From positions 3,833 to 9,702 of the forward strand of contig QHTS01000170.1 in the NCBI GenBank assembly GCA_003220905.1: a stretch of 5,870 nucleotides of DNA, in the 5' to 3' direction. A model generated the notes under the pieces. It worked only from the letters and a program-made list of their open reading frames with translations, made no database searches and was not told the DNA's origin. The stretch comes from Gemmatimonadota bacterium (GTDB taxonomy: Bacteria; Gemmatimonadota; Gemmatimonadetes; Gemmatimonadales; GWC2-71-9). Numbering within the stretch: position 1 is the first letter of the stretch; each line of letters opens with the position of its first letter. Positions 1-5,690 of this stretch are shown in pieces. The translations under genes were made by a program, and so were the position numbers.

Positions 1-125
1 CCGTGCTCGCATCCAACGTGCGTGCCGGTGAGACCCAGCTCGTGGCGCAGGAAGTCGGAGAGGAGCAACCGCGGCTCCACCGCGCGTTCATGGCGTACGC
101 CGTTGACCGTCACAACCAGCGTCAT
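1..125 (-). CDS. Molybdenum hydroxylase [2Fe-2S] subunit, 5' part only
   Basis: Reading the minus strand from an ATG at 125 gives 41 codons that run off the left edge. They begin MTLVVTVNGVRHE and continue through LSDFLRHELGLTGTHVGCEHG. This is the N-terminal half of the plant-type ferredoxin domain of CoxS/XdhC-like small subunits. The consensus continues GxCGACTV, so the first cluster cysteine (residue 39) is present and the others lie outside the window. Such subunits carry two [2Fe-2S] clusters and pass electrons from the molybdenum centre to the FAD subunit. It is a paralogue of the small subunit at 2422-2895, from which it clearly differs (GTHVGCEHG against GTKEGCGEGE). It is divergent from the xdh operon with 60 bp between the two start codons. 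Its THVGCEHG style is common in CO dehydrogenase-like and other oxidoreductases, so the substrate cannot be told from this piece. Only a weak ribosome site (TTGAGA directly before ATG) is visible. Confidence 0.85.
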   Translation of the reverse strand, partial: MTLVVTVNGVRHERAVEPRLLLSDFLRHELGLTGTHVGCEH

Positions 126-185
126 TCTCAAGGTCCGCAACGTTACGCCCTGGCCGGGAGCGCAGCAAGACGACAGAATTGCACC
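126..185. promoter_or_regulatory. Divergent intergenic gap between two molybdenum hydroxylase genes
   Basis: These 60 bp must hold the 5' signals of both the leftward [2Fe-2S] gene and the rightward xdh operon, unless promoters lie inside the opposing genes. There is no clear Shine-Dalgarno sequence before the ATG at 186. A CAGAAT at 174-179 matches four of six positions of a bacterial -10 box and would put the transcription start at or very near base 186, giving a leaderless message. The corresponding -35 position (151-156, TGGCCG) is poor. The gap is certain from the flanking genes. The promoter reading is weak inference. Confidence 0.3.
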
Positions 186-2417
186 ATGAAGCGTCGCGAA
201 GCACTCGCCAAGCTCACCGGCCGCGAGCGGTACGTGGACGATCTCCCGCTCCAGGACTTCCTCTGGGGCATGACGGTGCGGAGCCCCGCCCCGCGCGGGC
301 GCGTCACCGCGATCCGGTTCGGCGAGGACGTCGACTGGTCCCAGTTCGTCGTGGTGGACCACCGCGACGTCCCGGGACCGAACGTCGTGGCCCTGATCGA
401 GCAGGATCAGCCGGTGCTCGCCGCCGGCTACGTGCGGCACGTGCACGAGCCGGTGCTGCTGCTCGCTCACCCGTCGCGCGAGGCGGTACGGCGCGCCGTC
501 CGCTCGGTCGAGGTCGTGGTCGCCCCCGAGCCGCCGGCCCTCGACTTTCGCATCACGCCCACGCCCGAGTGGATCCAGTACGGCACGGACAACGTCCTCA
601 AGCGCTTGCAGATCGTGAAGGGCGATGTCGAGCGCGCGCTCGCGCAGGCTCCGGTCGTCGTCTCGGGCACGTACGAGACGGGCGCGCAGGAGCACGTGTA
701 CCTGGAAACCCAGGGGATGATCGCCTATCTCGAGGGGGACGTGCTGGTGGTGAAAGGCTCGATGCAGTGCCCCTACTATGTCCTGAAGGCGCTGCAGCAC
801 GCGCTCGCGCGCGACGGCCCCTTAGTCCGCGTGATCCAGACGCCCACGGGTGGCGGTTTCGGCGGCAAGGAAGAATTCCCCTCTCACATCGCCCTGCACG
901 CCGCGCTGCTGGCGCTGAAGGGCGGCCGACCGGTGAAGCTGATCTACGACCGCGGCGAGGACATGGCCGCGACCACCAAGCGGCACCCCGCGCTGGTGCG
1001 GCACCGCACCGGACTCACGCGCGACGGCCGGCTACTCGCGCAGGATATCGAGGTGGTGATCGACGGCGGCGCGTACGTGACGCTATCACCGGTCGTCCTG
1101 TCGCGGGCGATCATCCACGCCGCGGGGCCGTACGCGTGCGATCACGTGCGCATCACCGGCCGCGCGATGTTCACGAACGCCGTGCCGTTCGGGGCGTTCC
1201 GCGGATTCGGCGCGCCCCAGTCGCAATTCGCCGGCGAGCGCCACATGGACGTGATCGCCCGGACGCTCGGTATCGATCCCATCGAGCTCCGGCGCATCAA
1301 TCTGCTCCGGGACGGCCAGACGACCGCCACCGGGCAGGTGATCCGCGACGGCACGGATCGCCTGGTCGTGATGGAGCAGGCGCTCGAGCTCTCCCGCTAT
1401 CGGGAAAAGCAGCGGCAGCACGCCGCGTTCAACGCGACCCACGCCACGCTGCGCCGGGGCTCGGGGCTCGCCACGTTCTATCACGGCGCCGGGTTCACCG
1501 GCGGCGGTGAGGTCGCGCTCCAGTCGCGGCTTCGCGTGGCCGGCCGCCCGGACGGCAGGGTCGAAGTGCTGAGCGCCAACATCGAGATGGGCCAGGGCAC
1601 CCTGACGGTGTTCACCGAGCTCGCGGCGACACGGCTGGGCTTGGCGCCCGAAGACGTGACCATCGCCGAAGCCGACACCGCGCGGGTCCCGAACTCGGGT
1701 CCCACGGTCGCGTCACGCACCACGATGATCGTGGGCGCCCTGGTCGAGCGGGCGGCGGACGATCTTCGGCGCCGGGTGGGGCTCGACGACTCGGCCCGCG
1801 GGGCGGCGGTGAAAGAGGCGATCCAACGGTGGCACCGGGAGCACCCCGGGGAGGGGGAGCCGCTGTTCGGCGAAGCGGCCTACGAGAAGCCGCCCGATAT
1901 CGCATGGGACGACAAGACGTACCGGGGTGATGCCTACGGGGCGTTCGCGTGGGCCGCGTACGTCGCCGAGGTCGAGGTGGATCTGCGGACGTGCGCCACG
2001 CGCGTGATCGACTTCGTCGCGGTGCAGGAGGTGGGCAAGGTGCTGAACCCAGCGCTCGCCAAGGGACAGGTCCAGGGGGGCGTGGTCCAGGGGATTGGCT
2101 GGGCGCTCATGGAGGAGTGCAAGTGGCGGGACGGGGCGATGGCGAACAACCAACTGACCAACTACCTGATCCCCACCTCCGACGACGTTCCATCGGTCCG
2201 CGTGGCGTTCCTCGAGAACCCCTACCCGCACGGCGCCGGTGGCGCGAAGGGACTGGGCGAGCTGCCGATCGACGGGCCCGCGCCCGCGATTTTGAACGCA
2301 GTGGCCAGAGCCACCGGTGCGGACCCGCGGGCGATTCCGCTCACACCGGAACGACTCATGGAGCTGTTGGATGGTCCGGCAAGTGTAGGGGCGCAGCATG
2401 CTGCGCCCCTACGGTAG
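186..2417 (+). CDS. xdhA: Xanthine dehydrogenase, molybdopterin-binding subunit
   Basis: This is the catalytic subunit that hydroxylates xanthine (and hypoxanthine) to urate at a molybdenum-molybdopterin centre, acting with the two following subunits in the cytoplasm. The 743-aa product begins MKRREALAKLTGRERYVDDL, the usual start of the a/b hammerhead domain. The open frame continues upstream to base 3, but that part is antisense to the leftward gene, so ATG 186 is chosen. Family motifs in order: GAQEHVYLET at 166-175, TPTGGGFGGKE at 219-229, GAFRGFGAPQ at 336-345, MGQGT at 468-472, SGPTVASR at 504-511, and KGLGELP at 688-694. By motif alignment E229, R339 and E692 match the bovine purine-binding and catalytic residues E802, R880 and E1261. 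That supports a purine substrate over CO, as the CoxL AYRCSFR loop is absent. The last ten residues (from V734) are encoded largely by a palindromic repeat and look like an added tail. The xdhA name follows E. coli usage; the Bacillus equivalent is pucD. Confidence 0.9.
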   Translation: MKRREALAKLTGRERYVDDLPLQDFLWGMTVRSPAPRGRVTAIRFGEDVDWSQFVVVDHRDVPGPNVVALIEQDQPVLAAGYVRHVHEPVLLLAHPSREAVRRAVRSVEVVVAPEPPALDFRITPTPEWIQYGTDNVLKRLQIVKGDVERALAQAPVVVSGTYETGAQEHVYLETQGMIAYLEGDVLVVKGSMQCPYYVLKALQHALARDGPLVRVIQTPTGGGFGGKEEFPSHIALHAALLALKGGRPVKLIYDRGEDMAATTKRHPALVRHRTGLTRDGRLLAQDIEVVIDGGAYVTLSPVVLSRAIIHAAGPYACDHVRITGRAMFTNAVPFGAFRGFGAPQSQFAGERHMDVIARTLGIDPIELRRINLLRDGQTTATGQVIRDGTDRLVVMEQALELSRYREKQRQHAAFNATHATLRRGSGLATFYHGAGFTGGGEVALQSRLRVAGRPDGRVEVLSANIEMGQGTLTVFTELAATRLGLAPEDVTIAEADTARVPNSGPTVASRTTMIVGALVERAADDLRRRVGLDDSARGAAVKEAIQRWHREHPGEGEPLFGEAAYEKPPDIAWDDKTYRGDAYGAFAWAAYVAEVEVDLRTCATRVIDFVAVQEVGKVLNPALAKGQVQGGVVQGIGWALMEECKWRDGAMANNQLTNYLIPTSDDVPSVRVAFLENPYPHGAGGAKGLGELPIDGPAPAILNAVARATGADPRAIPLTPERLMELLDGPASVGAQHAAPLR
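2385..2412. repeat. Perfect 28-bp palindrome at the xdhA/xdhC junction
   Basis: The left arm GTAGGGGCGCAGCA (2385-2398) is followed with no spacer by its exact reverse complement (2399-2412). It ends three bases before the xdhA stop and encodes residues 734-742 of that protein. Its central ATG (2398) is also a possible but unlikely start for the next gene. As RNA it could fold into a strong hairpin, though with no natural loop the central pairs would open. No T-run follows, so it is not a typical terminator. Arms of the GTAGGGGCG type recall dispersed palindromes seen in Gemmatimonadota and other environmental genomes, so a REP-like element is my inference. No second copy is in this window. 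Confidence 0.85.
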
Positions 2418-2421
2418 GCCA

Positions 2422-2895
2422 ATGGCCGCACTCTCGGTCTCGTTCTCCCTCAACGGCTCACCAGTGACGGTCGACGTGGACCCCTCCGCCCGCCTGCTCG
2501 ACACCCTGCGCTATCAACTCGGGCTCACGGGAACCAAAGAGGGCTGTGGCGAGGGCGAGTGCGGCGCCTGCACCGTTTATTTGGACGGCTTGCCGGTGAA
2601 CTCCTGCCTCATCCCCACCTACCAGGTGCGTGGGCAGCGCGTGGCGACCGTGGAGTCCCTCGACCCGGGCGCCCTCGAGCCGTTCGAGCGATGCGGCGCC
2701 ACCCAGTGCGGGGCCTGCACTCCCGGCGTCGTGATGACCGCGTGGTGGATCCGGGAGCATCCCGAGCTGCTCGGCACACACAGCATCCGCGAGCTGATGG
2801 CCGGGAATCTTTGTCGGTGCACGGGATATGACGGCATCGTGGACAGTGTGGCAGAGGCCCTGCGGGAAACGGGAAGCGGGAGACGGGAAACGTGA
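2422..2895 (+). CDS. xdhC: Xanthine dehydrogenase, [2Fe-2S] subunit
   Basis: This electron-transfer subunit carries two [2Fe-2S] clusters between the molybdenum centre and FAD. From ATG 2422 the product is 157 aa. The N-terminal ferredoxin domain has C42, C47, C50 and C62 (GCGEGECGACTV then NSC). The C-terminal helical domain has QCGACTPG (C96, C99) and GNLCRCTGY (C131, C133). All eight cluster ligands are present, as is Q95, which in the family contacts the molybdopterin. An in-frame ATG at 2398 would add eight residues but sits at the centre of the palindrome. The ATG at 2422, five bases after the xdhA stop and behind GGTAGG, fits the family start (MAALSVSFSLNG) better. The final residues ETGSGRRET are encoded by a short heptad repeat and go beyond the usual end. 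The stop overlaps the next gene's GTG. The symbol follows E. coli XdhC, not the maturation factor of the same name; the Bacillus equivalent is pucE. Confidence 0.92.
   Translation: MAALSVSFSLNGSPVTVDVDPSARLLDTLRYQLGLTGTKEGCGEGECGACTVYLDGLPVNSCLIPTYQVRGQRVATVESLDPGALEPFERCGATQCGACTPGVVMTAWWIREHPELLGTHSIRELMAGNLCRCTGYDGIVDSVAEALRETGSGRRET
2863..2890 (+). repeat. Four tandem 7-bp repeats (CGGGARR) at the xdhC/xdhB junction
   Basis: The units are CGGGAAA, CGGGAAG, CGGGAGA and CGGGAAA, placed end to end. A decayed fifth unit, CGTGAAT (2891-2897), contains the GTG start of the FAD subunit. Because 7 is not a multiple of 3, the array reads in all three frames. It encodes the charged C-terminal tail of the [2Fe-2S] subunit, and its purine-rich units (GGGA) probably also serve as the ribosome site for the next gene. 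The array is read directly from the sequence. Its role as ribosome site is inference. Confidence 0.8.
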
Positions 2896-3722
2896 ATGTC
2901 ATGTTGCCGGGAAGCCTGTCTGAGGCTCTCGACACGCTGGCGAGCGACGGTGCGGCTATCCCCATCGCTGGGGGCACCGACTTGCTGGTGCACTGGCCCG
3001 TCCACGTCGAGGCGCACGAGCGAACCTACGTCGACCTGTCCCGGCTCGACCCCCTGAAGCCGTTGGGCTGGACCGCAGACGAGCTGATGCTCGGCGGGCT
3101 CACCACGTATTGGGACGTGATCCGGGACGAGCGCGCCCGGGAGGAGTTGCCGCTGCTGGTGGACGCCGCGCGCCAGGTGGGAGCGATTCAGATCCAGGCA
3201 CGGGGAACGTGGGCCGGGAACATCGTCAACGCCTCGCCCGCCGCCGACGGCGTGCCGGTCCTCATGGCCTACGACGCAGTGGTGGTGCTCGAGTCACGGC
3301 GTGGCCGGGAGGAAGTCCCACTCGACCGGTTCTATTCAGGCTACAAACAGATGAAACGCCGTCCGGACCAGCTGGTCGTGGGGATCCGGGTCCCGCGCCG
3401 CCGCTATTCCTACCAGGTGTTCGAGAAGGTCGGAGCGCGGCGCGCCCAGGCGATCGCGAAGGTCGGTCTGGCCATCACGCGCTCCGGCGCCGGCTGGCGG
3501 GTGGTGGCCGCGAGCGTCGCGCCCACCATCCGCCGCTGCCCCGCGGTCGAGCGACTGCTCGAGACCGGCACCCCCATCGCATCCCCGGAAGCCCTCTTGC
3601 CCGCCATCGCTCAGGATGTCGCTCCCATCGACGACATCCGGTCGAGCGCCCAGTACCGCACACGCGTGATGGCGCGGGTGCTGTATCACGACCTGCGGGA
3701 CTTCTGGGGAAAGCCAGGGTGA
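2892..3722 (+). CDS. xdhB: Xanthine dehydrogenase, FAD-binding subunit
   Basis: This 276-aa subunit binds FAD and delivers electrons to the final acceptor (NAD+ in typical dehydrogenases; the acceptor cannot be told here). It belongs to the CoxM/PucC type, with a PCMH-type FAD domain followed by the CO dehydrogenase flavoprotein C-terminal domain. IAGGTDLLV at 25-33 is the FAD pyrophosphate loop. GTWAGNIVNASPAAD at 105-119 is the second FAD motif, with Ala108 where many relatives have the first Gly of GGN. A GTG at 2892 overlaps the previous stop (GTGA), which suggests translational coupling. An ATG three codons on (2901) is a possible alternative start. The length is normal for the family. 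It is the last gene of the plus-strand operon and ends five bases before the convergent gene's stop codon at 3728. No clear terminator hairpin with a T-run follows. Bacillus equivalent: pucC. Confidence 0.9.
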   Translation: MNVMLPGSLSEALDTLASDGAAIPIAGGTDLLVHWPVHVEAHERTYVDLSRLDPLKPLGWTADELMLGGLTTYWDVIRDERAREELPLLVDAARQVGAIQIQARGTWAGNIVNASPAADGVPVLMAYDAVVVLESRRGREEVPLDRFYSGYKQMKRRPDQLVVGIRVPRRRYSYQVFEKVGARRAQAIAKVGLAITRSGAGWRVVAASVAPTIRRCPAVERLLETGTPIASPEALLPAIAQDVAPIDDIRSSAQYRTRVMARVLYHDLRDFWGKPG

Positions 3723-3727
3723 ACCGA

Positions 3728-4051
3728 CTAGAACTTGAGCAGGGCGAGGGTCGTGCCGAGCACGGTCATCGTCGTGCCGGCCCAGAAGATGAACATCCAC
3801 TTGATGAGATCGGCGCGGAGTGCCGCGAGGCTGACTTGAAGTCCGCCGACTTCGTGCCGCACTTCAGCCTTCACTTCGGCGATGCGCTGCTCCACCTTCG
3901 CATCGAATCGGGCGAAATTCAGCTCGTTCAGCTCTCGTAGCTCGGATCTGTAGGCGGCGTCCACCTTGTTGAACCAATCGACGAGCTCGTTCGCGATCTC
4001 GTCCCCGAACGTGTCGTAGAACTTCCGTGATAACCTGGCCGTGACCGGCAT
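3728..4051 (-). CDS. Small coiled-coil protein with C-terminal membrane anchor
   Basis: The function is unknown. The 107-aa product has an N-terminal segment rich in aromatic and acidic residues (FYDTFGDEIANELVDWFNKV, 11-30). A charged helical stretch with heptad character follows (about 34-82, including ELRELNELNFARFDAK and VEQRIAEVKAEV). It ends in one hydrophobic segment (about 85-105) and LLKF. There is no signal peptide, so the coiled coil is probably cytoplasmic and the protein held in the membrane by its tail. The layout resembles DUF1640/CCDC90-like proteins. I recall close look-alikes as frequent small proteins in Gemmatimonadota, often in several copies, with variable numbers of coiled-coil units. 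The ATG at 4051 is backed by a good Shine-Dalgarno sequence (GAGGGA). It lies 93 bp downstream of puuD on the same strand, so it could be co-transcribed or have its own promoter. Nothing in the sequence ties it to purine breakdown. Confidence 0.8.
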   Translation of the reverse strand: MPVTARLSRKFYDTFGDEIANELVDWFNKVDAAYRSELRELNELNFARFDAKVEQRIAEVKAEVRHEVGGLQVSLAALRADLIKWMFIFWAGTTMTVLGTTLALLKF

Positions 4052-4079
4052 CCGAATTCCCTCGGGTGTAGCCGGTCAC
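4041..4079. promoter_or_regulatory. Nested inverted repeats around the small membrane protein's start codon
   Basis: GTGACCGGC (4041-4049) and GCCGGTCAC (4071-4079) are exact reverse complements, 21 bases apart. In the minus-strand message the 3' arm starts at the G of the start codon and covers codons 2-4, so the Shine-Dalgarno sequence and the AU of AUG fall in the loop. Inside the loop a second 4-bp pair (plus-strand CCGA 4052-4055 with TCGG 4062-4065) would place GGGAAU in a six-base loop. It could act as an RNA hairpin affecting initiation or as a DNA operator. Chance is also possible in GC-rich DNA. The repeats are seen; any function is inferred. Confidence 0.45.
4057..4063 (-). promoter_or_regulatory. 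Strong ribosome binding site of the small membrane protein
   Basis: On the minus strand GAGGGAA lies five bases before the ATG at 4051, with the GAGG core eight bases away. This is the clearest Shine-Dalgarno sequence in the window and supports that start. It lies inside the inverted repeats described at 4041-4079. Confidence 0.7.
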
Positions 4080-4085
4080 ACTCAT

Positions 4086-4114
4086 AAACTACGCTCGGCG
4101 CATTGCATAGGCAA
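4086..4114 (-). promoter_or_regulatory. Possible promoter for the small membrane protein
   Basis: On the minus strand TTGCCT (4114-4109) and TAGTTT (4091-4086) are 17 bases apart, with four and three matches to the -35 and -10 consensus. They lie in the only AT-richer patch between puuD and the small gene, and would give a leader of roughly 30 bases. The match is weak and the spacing is the main support. Confidence 0.22.
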
Positions 4115-4119
4115 AATCT

Positions 4120-4141
4120 CGCGGCCGGAATCATGCCCGCG
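4120..4141 (-). terminator. Weak candidate terminator after puuD
   Basis: Downstream of the puuD stop on the minus strand, CGCGG (4141-4137) can pair with CCGCG (4124-4120) across a 12-base loop, followed by AGATTTTGCC. The stem is short and the T-run has only four bases, so any termination would be partial. It is listed because it is the only hairpin followed by Ts in the gap between puuD and the next gene. Confidence 0.22.
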
Positions 4142-4144
4142 CAC

Positions 4145-5341
4145 CTACCTGAGGATCGCGCCACCCCGAATCCACCTCCCCAGGAGCACTCGCTCTTCGA
4201 CTGTCATTCCCGTCACATTGCCGAGCGGCATCGTGTGCGCGTCGACCGCGACCGTGAGGATGCGCGGCGCGTTGGCCCGGATCTCGTCAGGGGTATCGAG
4301 CAGTACGCCGAGCGGCGCGGCGGGGATGCCCGGCGTGGTGGGCGCGCTCGAGTGGCACCCGGCGCAGCGACGCGCGACGATCAGGCGCACGTCCGCGAAC
4401 GAGACCTGACTGCCGACGCTCGACAACGCGGGACCCGACCGTGGCGCCGTAACGAGCGCCAGCGCGACCAGTGCGAGCGCCGCGGCGGGGAGGATCCAGA
4501 CGTTCTTCCGGCCCTGGTTCCGCAGGTTGAACCAATAGCGCGTCGCGACCCCGATCACCGCCAGCGCCGCGAGGATCGCCCAGTTGAGCTTGTGGCCGTA
4601 GGTGGCGGGGTAATGGCTGCTCACCATGATGAACAGCACCGGGAGCGTGAGATAGTTGTTGTGCAGCGAGCGCAGCGCCGCCTGCTCGCCGCGCGCCGCG
4701 TCGGGAGGGCGACCCGCGGTGAGCGCGGCGACCATCTCCCGTTGGGCGGGAATGATCACCATGAGCACGTTGGCCGCCATGATCGTGCCGATCGCGGCCC
4801 CGACATGGAGGTACGCCGCCCGTGGGCTCAACAGCCCGGCCAGTCCCCAGGCGAGGGCCGTGGCGAGCACGAACAGCGTCGCGGCGAGGGCGAGCGGCCT
4901 GGCTCCCAGCGCCGAGCGGCACAGGGCGTCGTACACGAGCCAGCTGACGATCAGCGCCGCCACCCCTACCGCCACGCCCGCGCCCGGTGAGAGCCGGGCG
5001 ATCTGGGGATCGACGAGAAACGACGCCGCGCCCACGTAGTAGACCAGCACGAGCAGCGCGAAGCCCGTGAGCCAGGTGGCGTACGCCTCCCATTTGAACC
5101 AATGGAGCGTACGGGGGAGCTCGCCGGGAGCGATGGTGTACTTCACGACGCGGTAGAACCCGCCGCCGTGCACCGACCAGAGCTCGCCCGCGACGCCGGG
5201 CTCCCGCCGCTCGGGCGGAGGCGGGGCGAGCCGGCTGTTCAGCCAGTTGAAGTAGAACGACGTGCCGATCCACGCGATACCGGTGATCACGTGGGCCCAG
5301 CGGAGCGCGAGGTTGAGCCACTGCTCGAGGTGGGCGCTCAC
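4145..5341 (-). CDS. puuD: PuuD-type membrane urate oxidase with fused cytochrome c domain
   Basis: In this family the membrane enzyme oxidises urate to 5-hydroxyisourate and passes electrons to its own cytochrome c domain, so no peroxide is made, unlike soluble uricase. The 398-aa product opens with the family signature LALRWAHVITGIAWIG (11-26) and SFYFNWLN (28-35). It has about eight hydrophobic segments, roughly at 10-33, 86-108, 120-140, 150-171, 175-197, 230-243, 252-272 and 281-298. Conserved-looking motifs include HGGGFYRVVKY (58-68), LHWFKWEAY (79-87) and SLHNNYLTLP (225-234). The C-terminal domain has the haem site CAGCH (326-330) and probable axial Met371 in HTMPLGN. The N-terminal part matches the DUF989/urate oxidase N-terminal family. 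The start is GTG at 5341, ten bases after the uraH stop, with no clear Shine-Dalgarno sequence, so coupling to uraH is likely. The name puuD is also used for an unrelated E. coli putrescine gene. Confidence 0.93.
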   Translation of the reverse strand: MSAHLEQWLNLALRWAHVITGIAWIGTSFYFNWLNSRLAPPPPERREPGVAGELWSVHGGGFYRVVKYTIAPGELPRTLHWFKWEAYATWLTGFALLVLVYYVGAASFLVDPQIARLSPGAGVAVGVAALIVSWLVYDALCRSALGARPLALAATLFVLATALAWGLAGLLSPRAAYLHVGAAIGTIMAANVLMVIIPAQREMVAALTAGRPPDAARGEQAALRSLHNNYLTLPVLFIMVSSHYPATYGHKLNWAILAALAVIGVATRYWFNLRNQGRKNVWILPAAALALVALALVTAPRSGPALSSVGSQVSFADVRLIVARRCAGCHSSAPTTPGIPAAPLGVLLDTPDEIRANAPRILTVAVDAHTMPLGNVTGMTVEERVLLGRWIRGGAILR

Positions 5342-5351
5342 AGCCGGCGGC

Positions 5352-5690
5352 TCAGCTGCCGCGGTACGTCGTGTAACCGAACGGGCTCACGAGCAGCGGT
5401 ACGTGATACTGCTCGGCATCGCGAATCTCGAACACGATCTCGACGAACGGATGGAAGGGCGCGACGCCCAGGGCCGCGAAGTACGCGCCCGTCTCGAAGC
5501 GCAGGCGGTACGTACCGGCGGAGGCCTTCAGGTCATCCGGGAGGAGGTTCGCGACGCGACCGTTGGTGTCGCTCCGGGTCGTGGCGAGCTCGGCCCAACC
5601 GTCGCCCGAGCGGCGCGCCAGCGAGACCGCGACGCCCGCCGCGGGCCGTCCCCGCGCGATGTCCAGGATGTGGGTCGTGATGCCGCTCAA
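5352..5690 (-). CDS. uraH: 5-Hydroxyisourate hydrolase (transthyretin-related)
   Basis: The enzyme hydrolyses 5-hydroxyisourate, the unstable product of PuuD, to 2-oxo-4-hydroxy-4-carboxy-5-ureidoimidazoline (OHCU). The 112-aa product has full family length. It starts with ITTHILDIARGRPAAGV (4-20), which carries the first active-site His (H7). It continues with SDTNGR (40-45, active-site R45) and YHVPLLVSPFGY (95-106, active-site H96). It ends in the hallmark YRGS tetrapeptide (109-112) that separates these enzymes from transthyretin. There is no signal peptide, so it is cytoplasmic. The start is a TTG at 5690 that overlaps the uraD stop (TTGA). No ATG or GTG start fits the family N-terminus, and the frame just upstream is occupied by the uraD 3' end. 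The tight linkage with uraD and puuD matches consecutive pathway steps. Confidence 0.95.
   Translation of the reverse strand: MSGITTHILDIARGRPAAGVAVSLARRSGDGWAELATTRSDTNGRVANLLPDDLKASAGTYRLRFETGAYFAALGVAPFHPFVEIVFEIRDAEQYHVPLLVSPFGYTTYRGS

Noticed and set aside
3..185. 61-codon N-terminal extension of XdhA in the same open frame
   Set aside because: This part is the antisense of the leftward [2Fe-2S] gene and of the intergenic gap. It has no family similarity, and the protein starts normally at ATG 186.
1713..2399. 228-codon minus-strand open frame antisense to xdhA
   Set aside because: No domain or membrane pattern is visible, and the plus frame carries the conserved molybdenum hydroxylase motifs over the same bases.
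2398..2421. Start of the [2Fe-2S] subunit at ATG 2398
   Set aside because: This ATG is the centre of the palindrome and lies within xdhA. The ATG at 2422 fits the family N-terminus and the five-base spacing from the xdhA stop.
3751..3766. Small hairpin (CGTGC-GCACG) after the xdh operon as a terminator
   Set aside because: It lies inside the convergent small gene, has a five-bp stem and no following T-run.
4103..4990. Long plus-strand open frame antisense to puuD
   Set aside because: It is rich in Arg, Gly and Asp with no recognisable domain, as expected of a GC-rich shadow frame. The minus strand has clear PuuD motifs.
5344..5362. Near-palindrome CGGCGGCTCAGCTGCCG at the uraH/puuD junction
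   Set aside because: It has one mismatch and leaves a loop too small for an RNA hairpin. Such GC-rich dyads are expected by chance, and most of it is uraH coding sequence.
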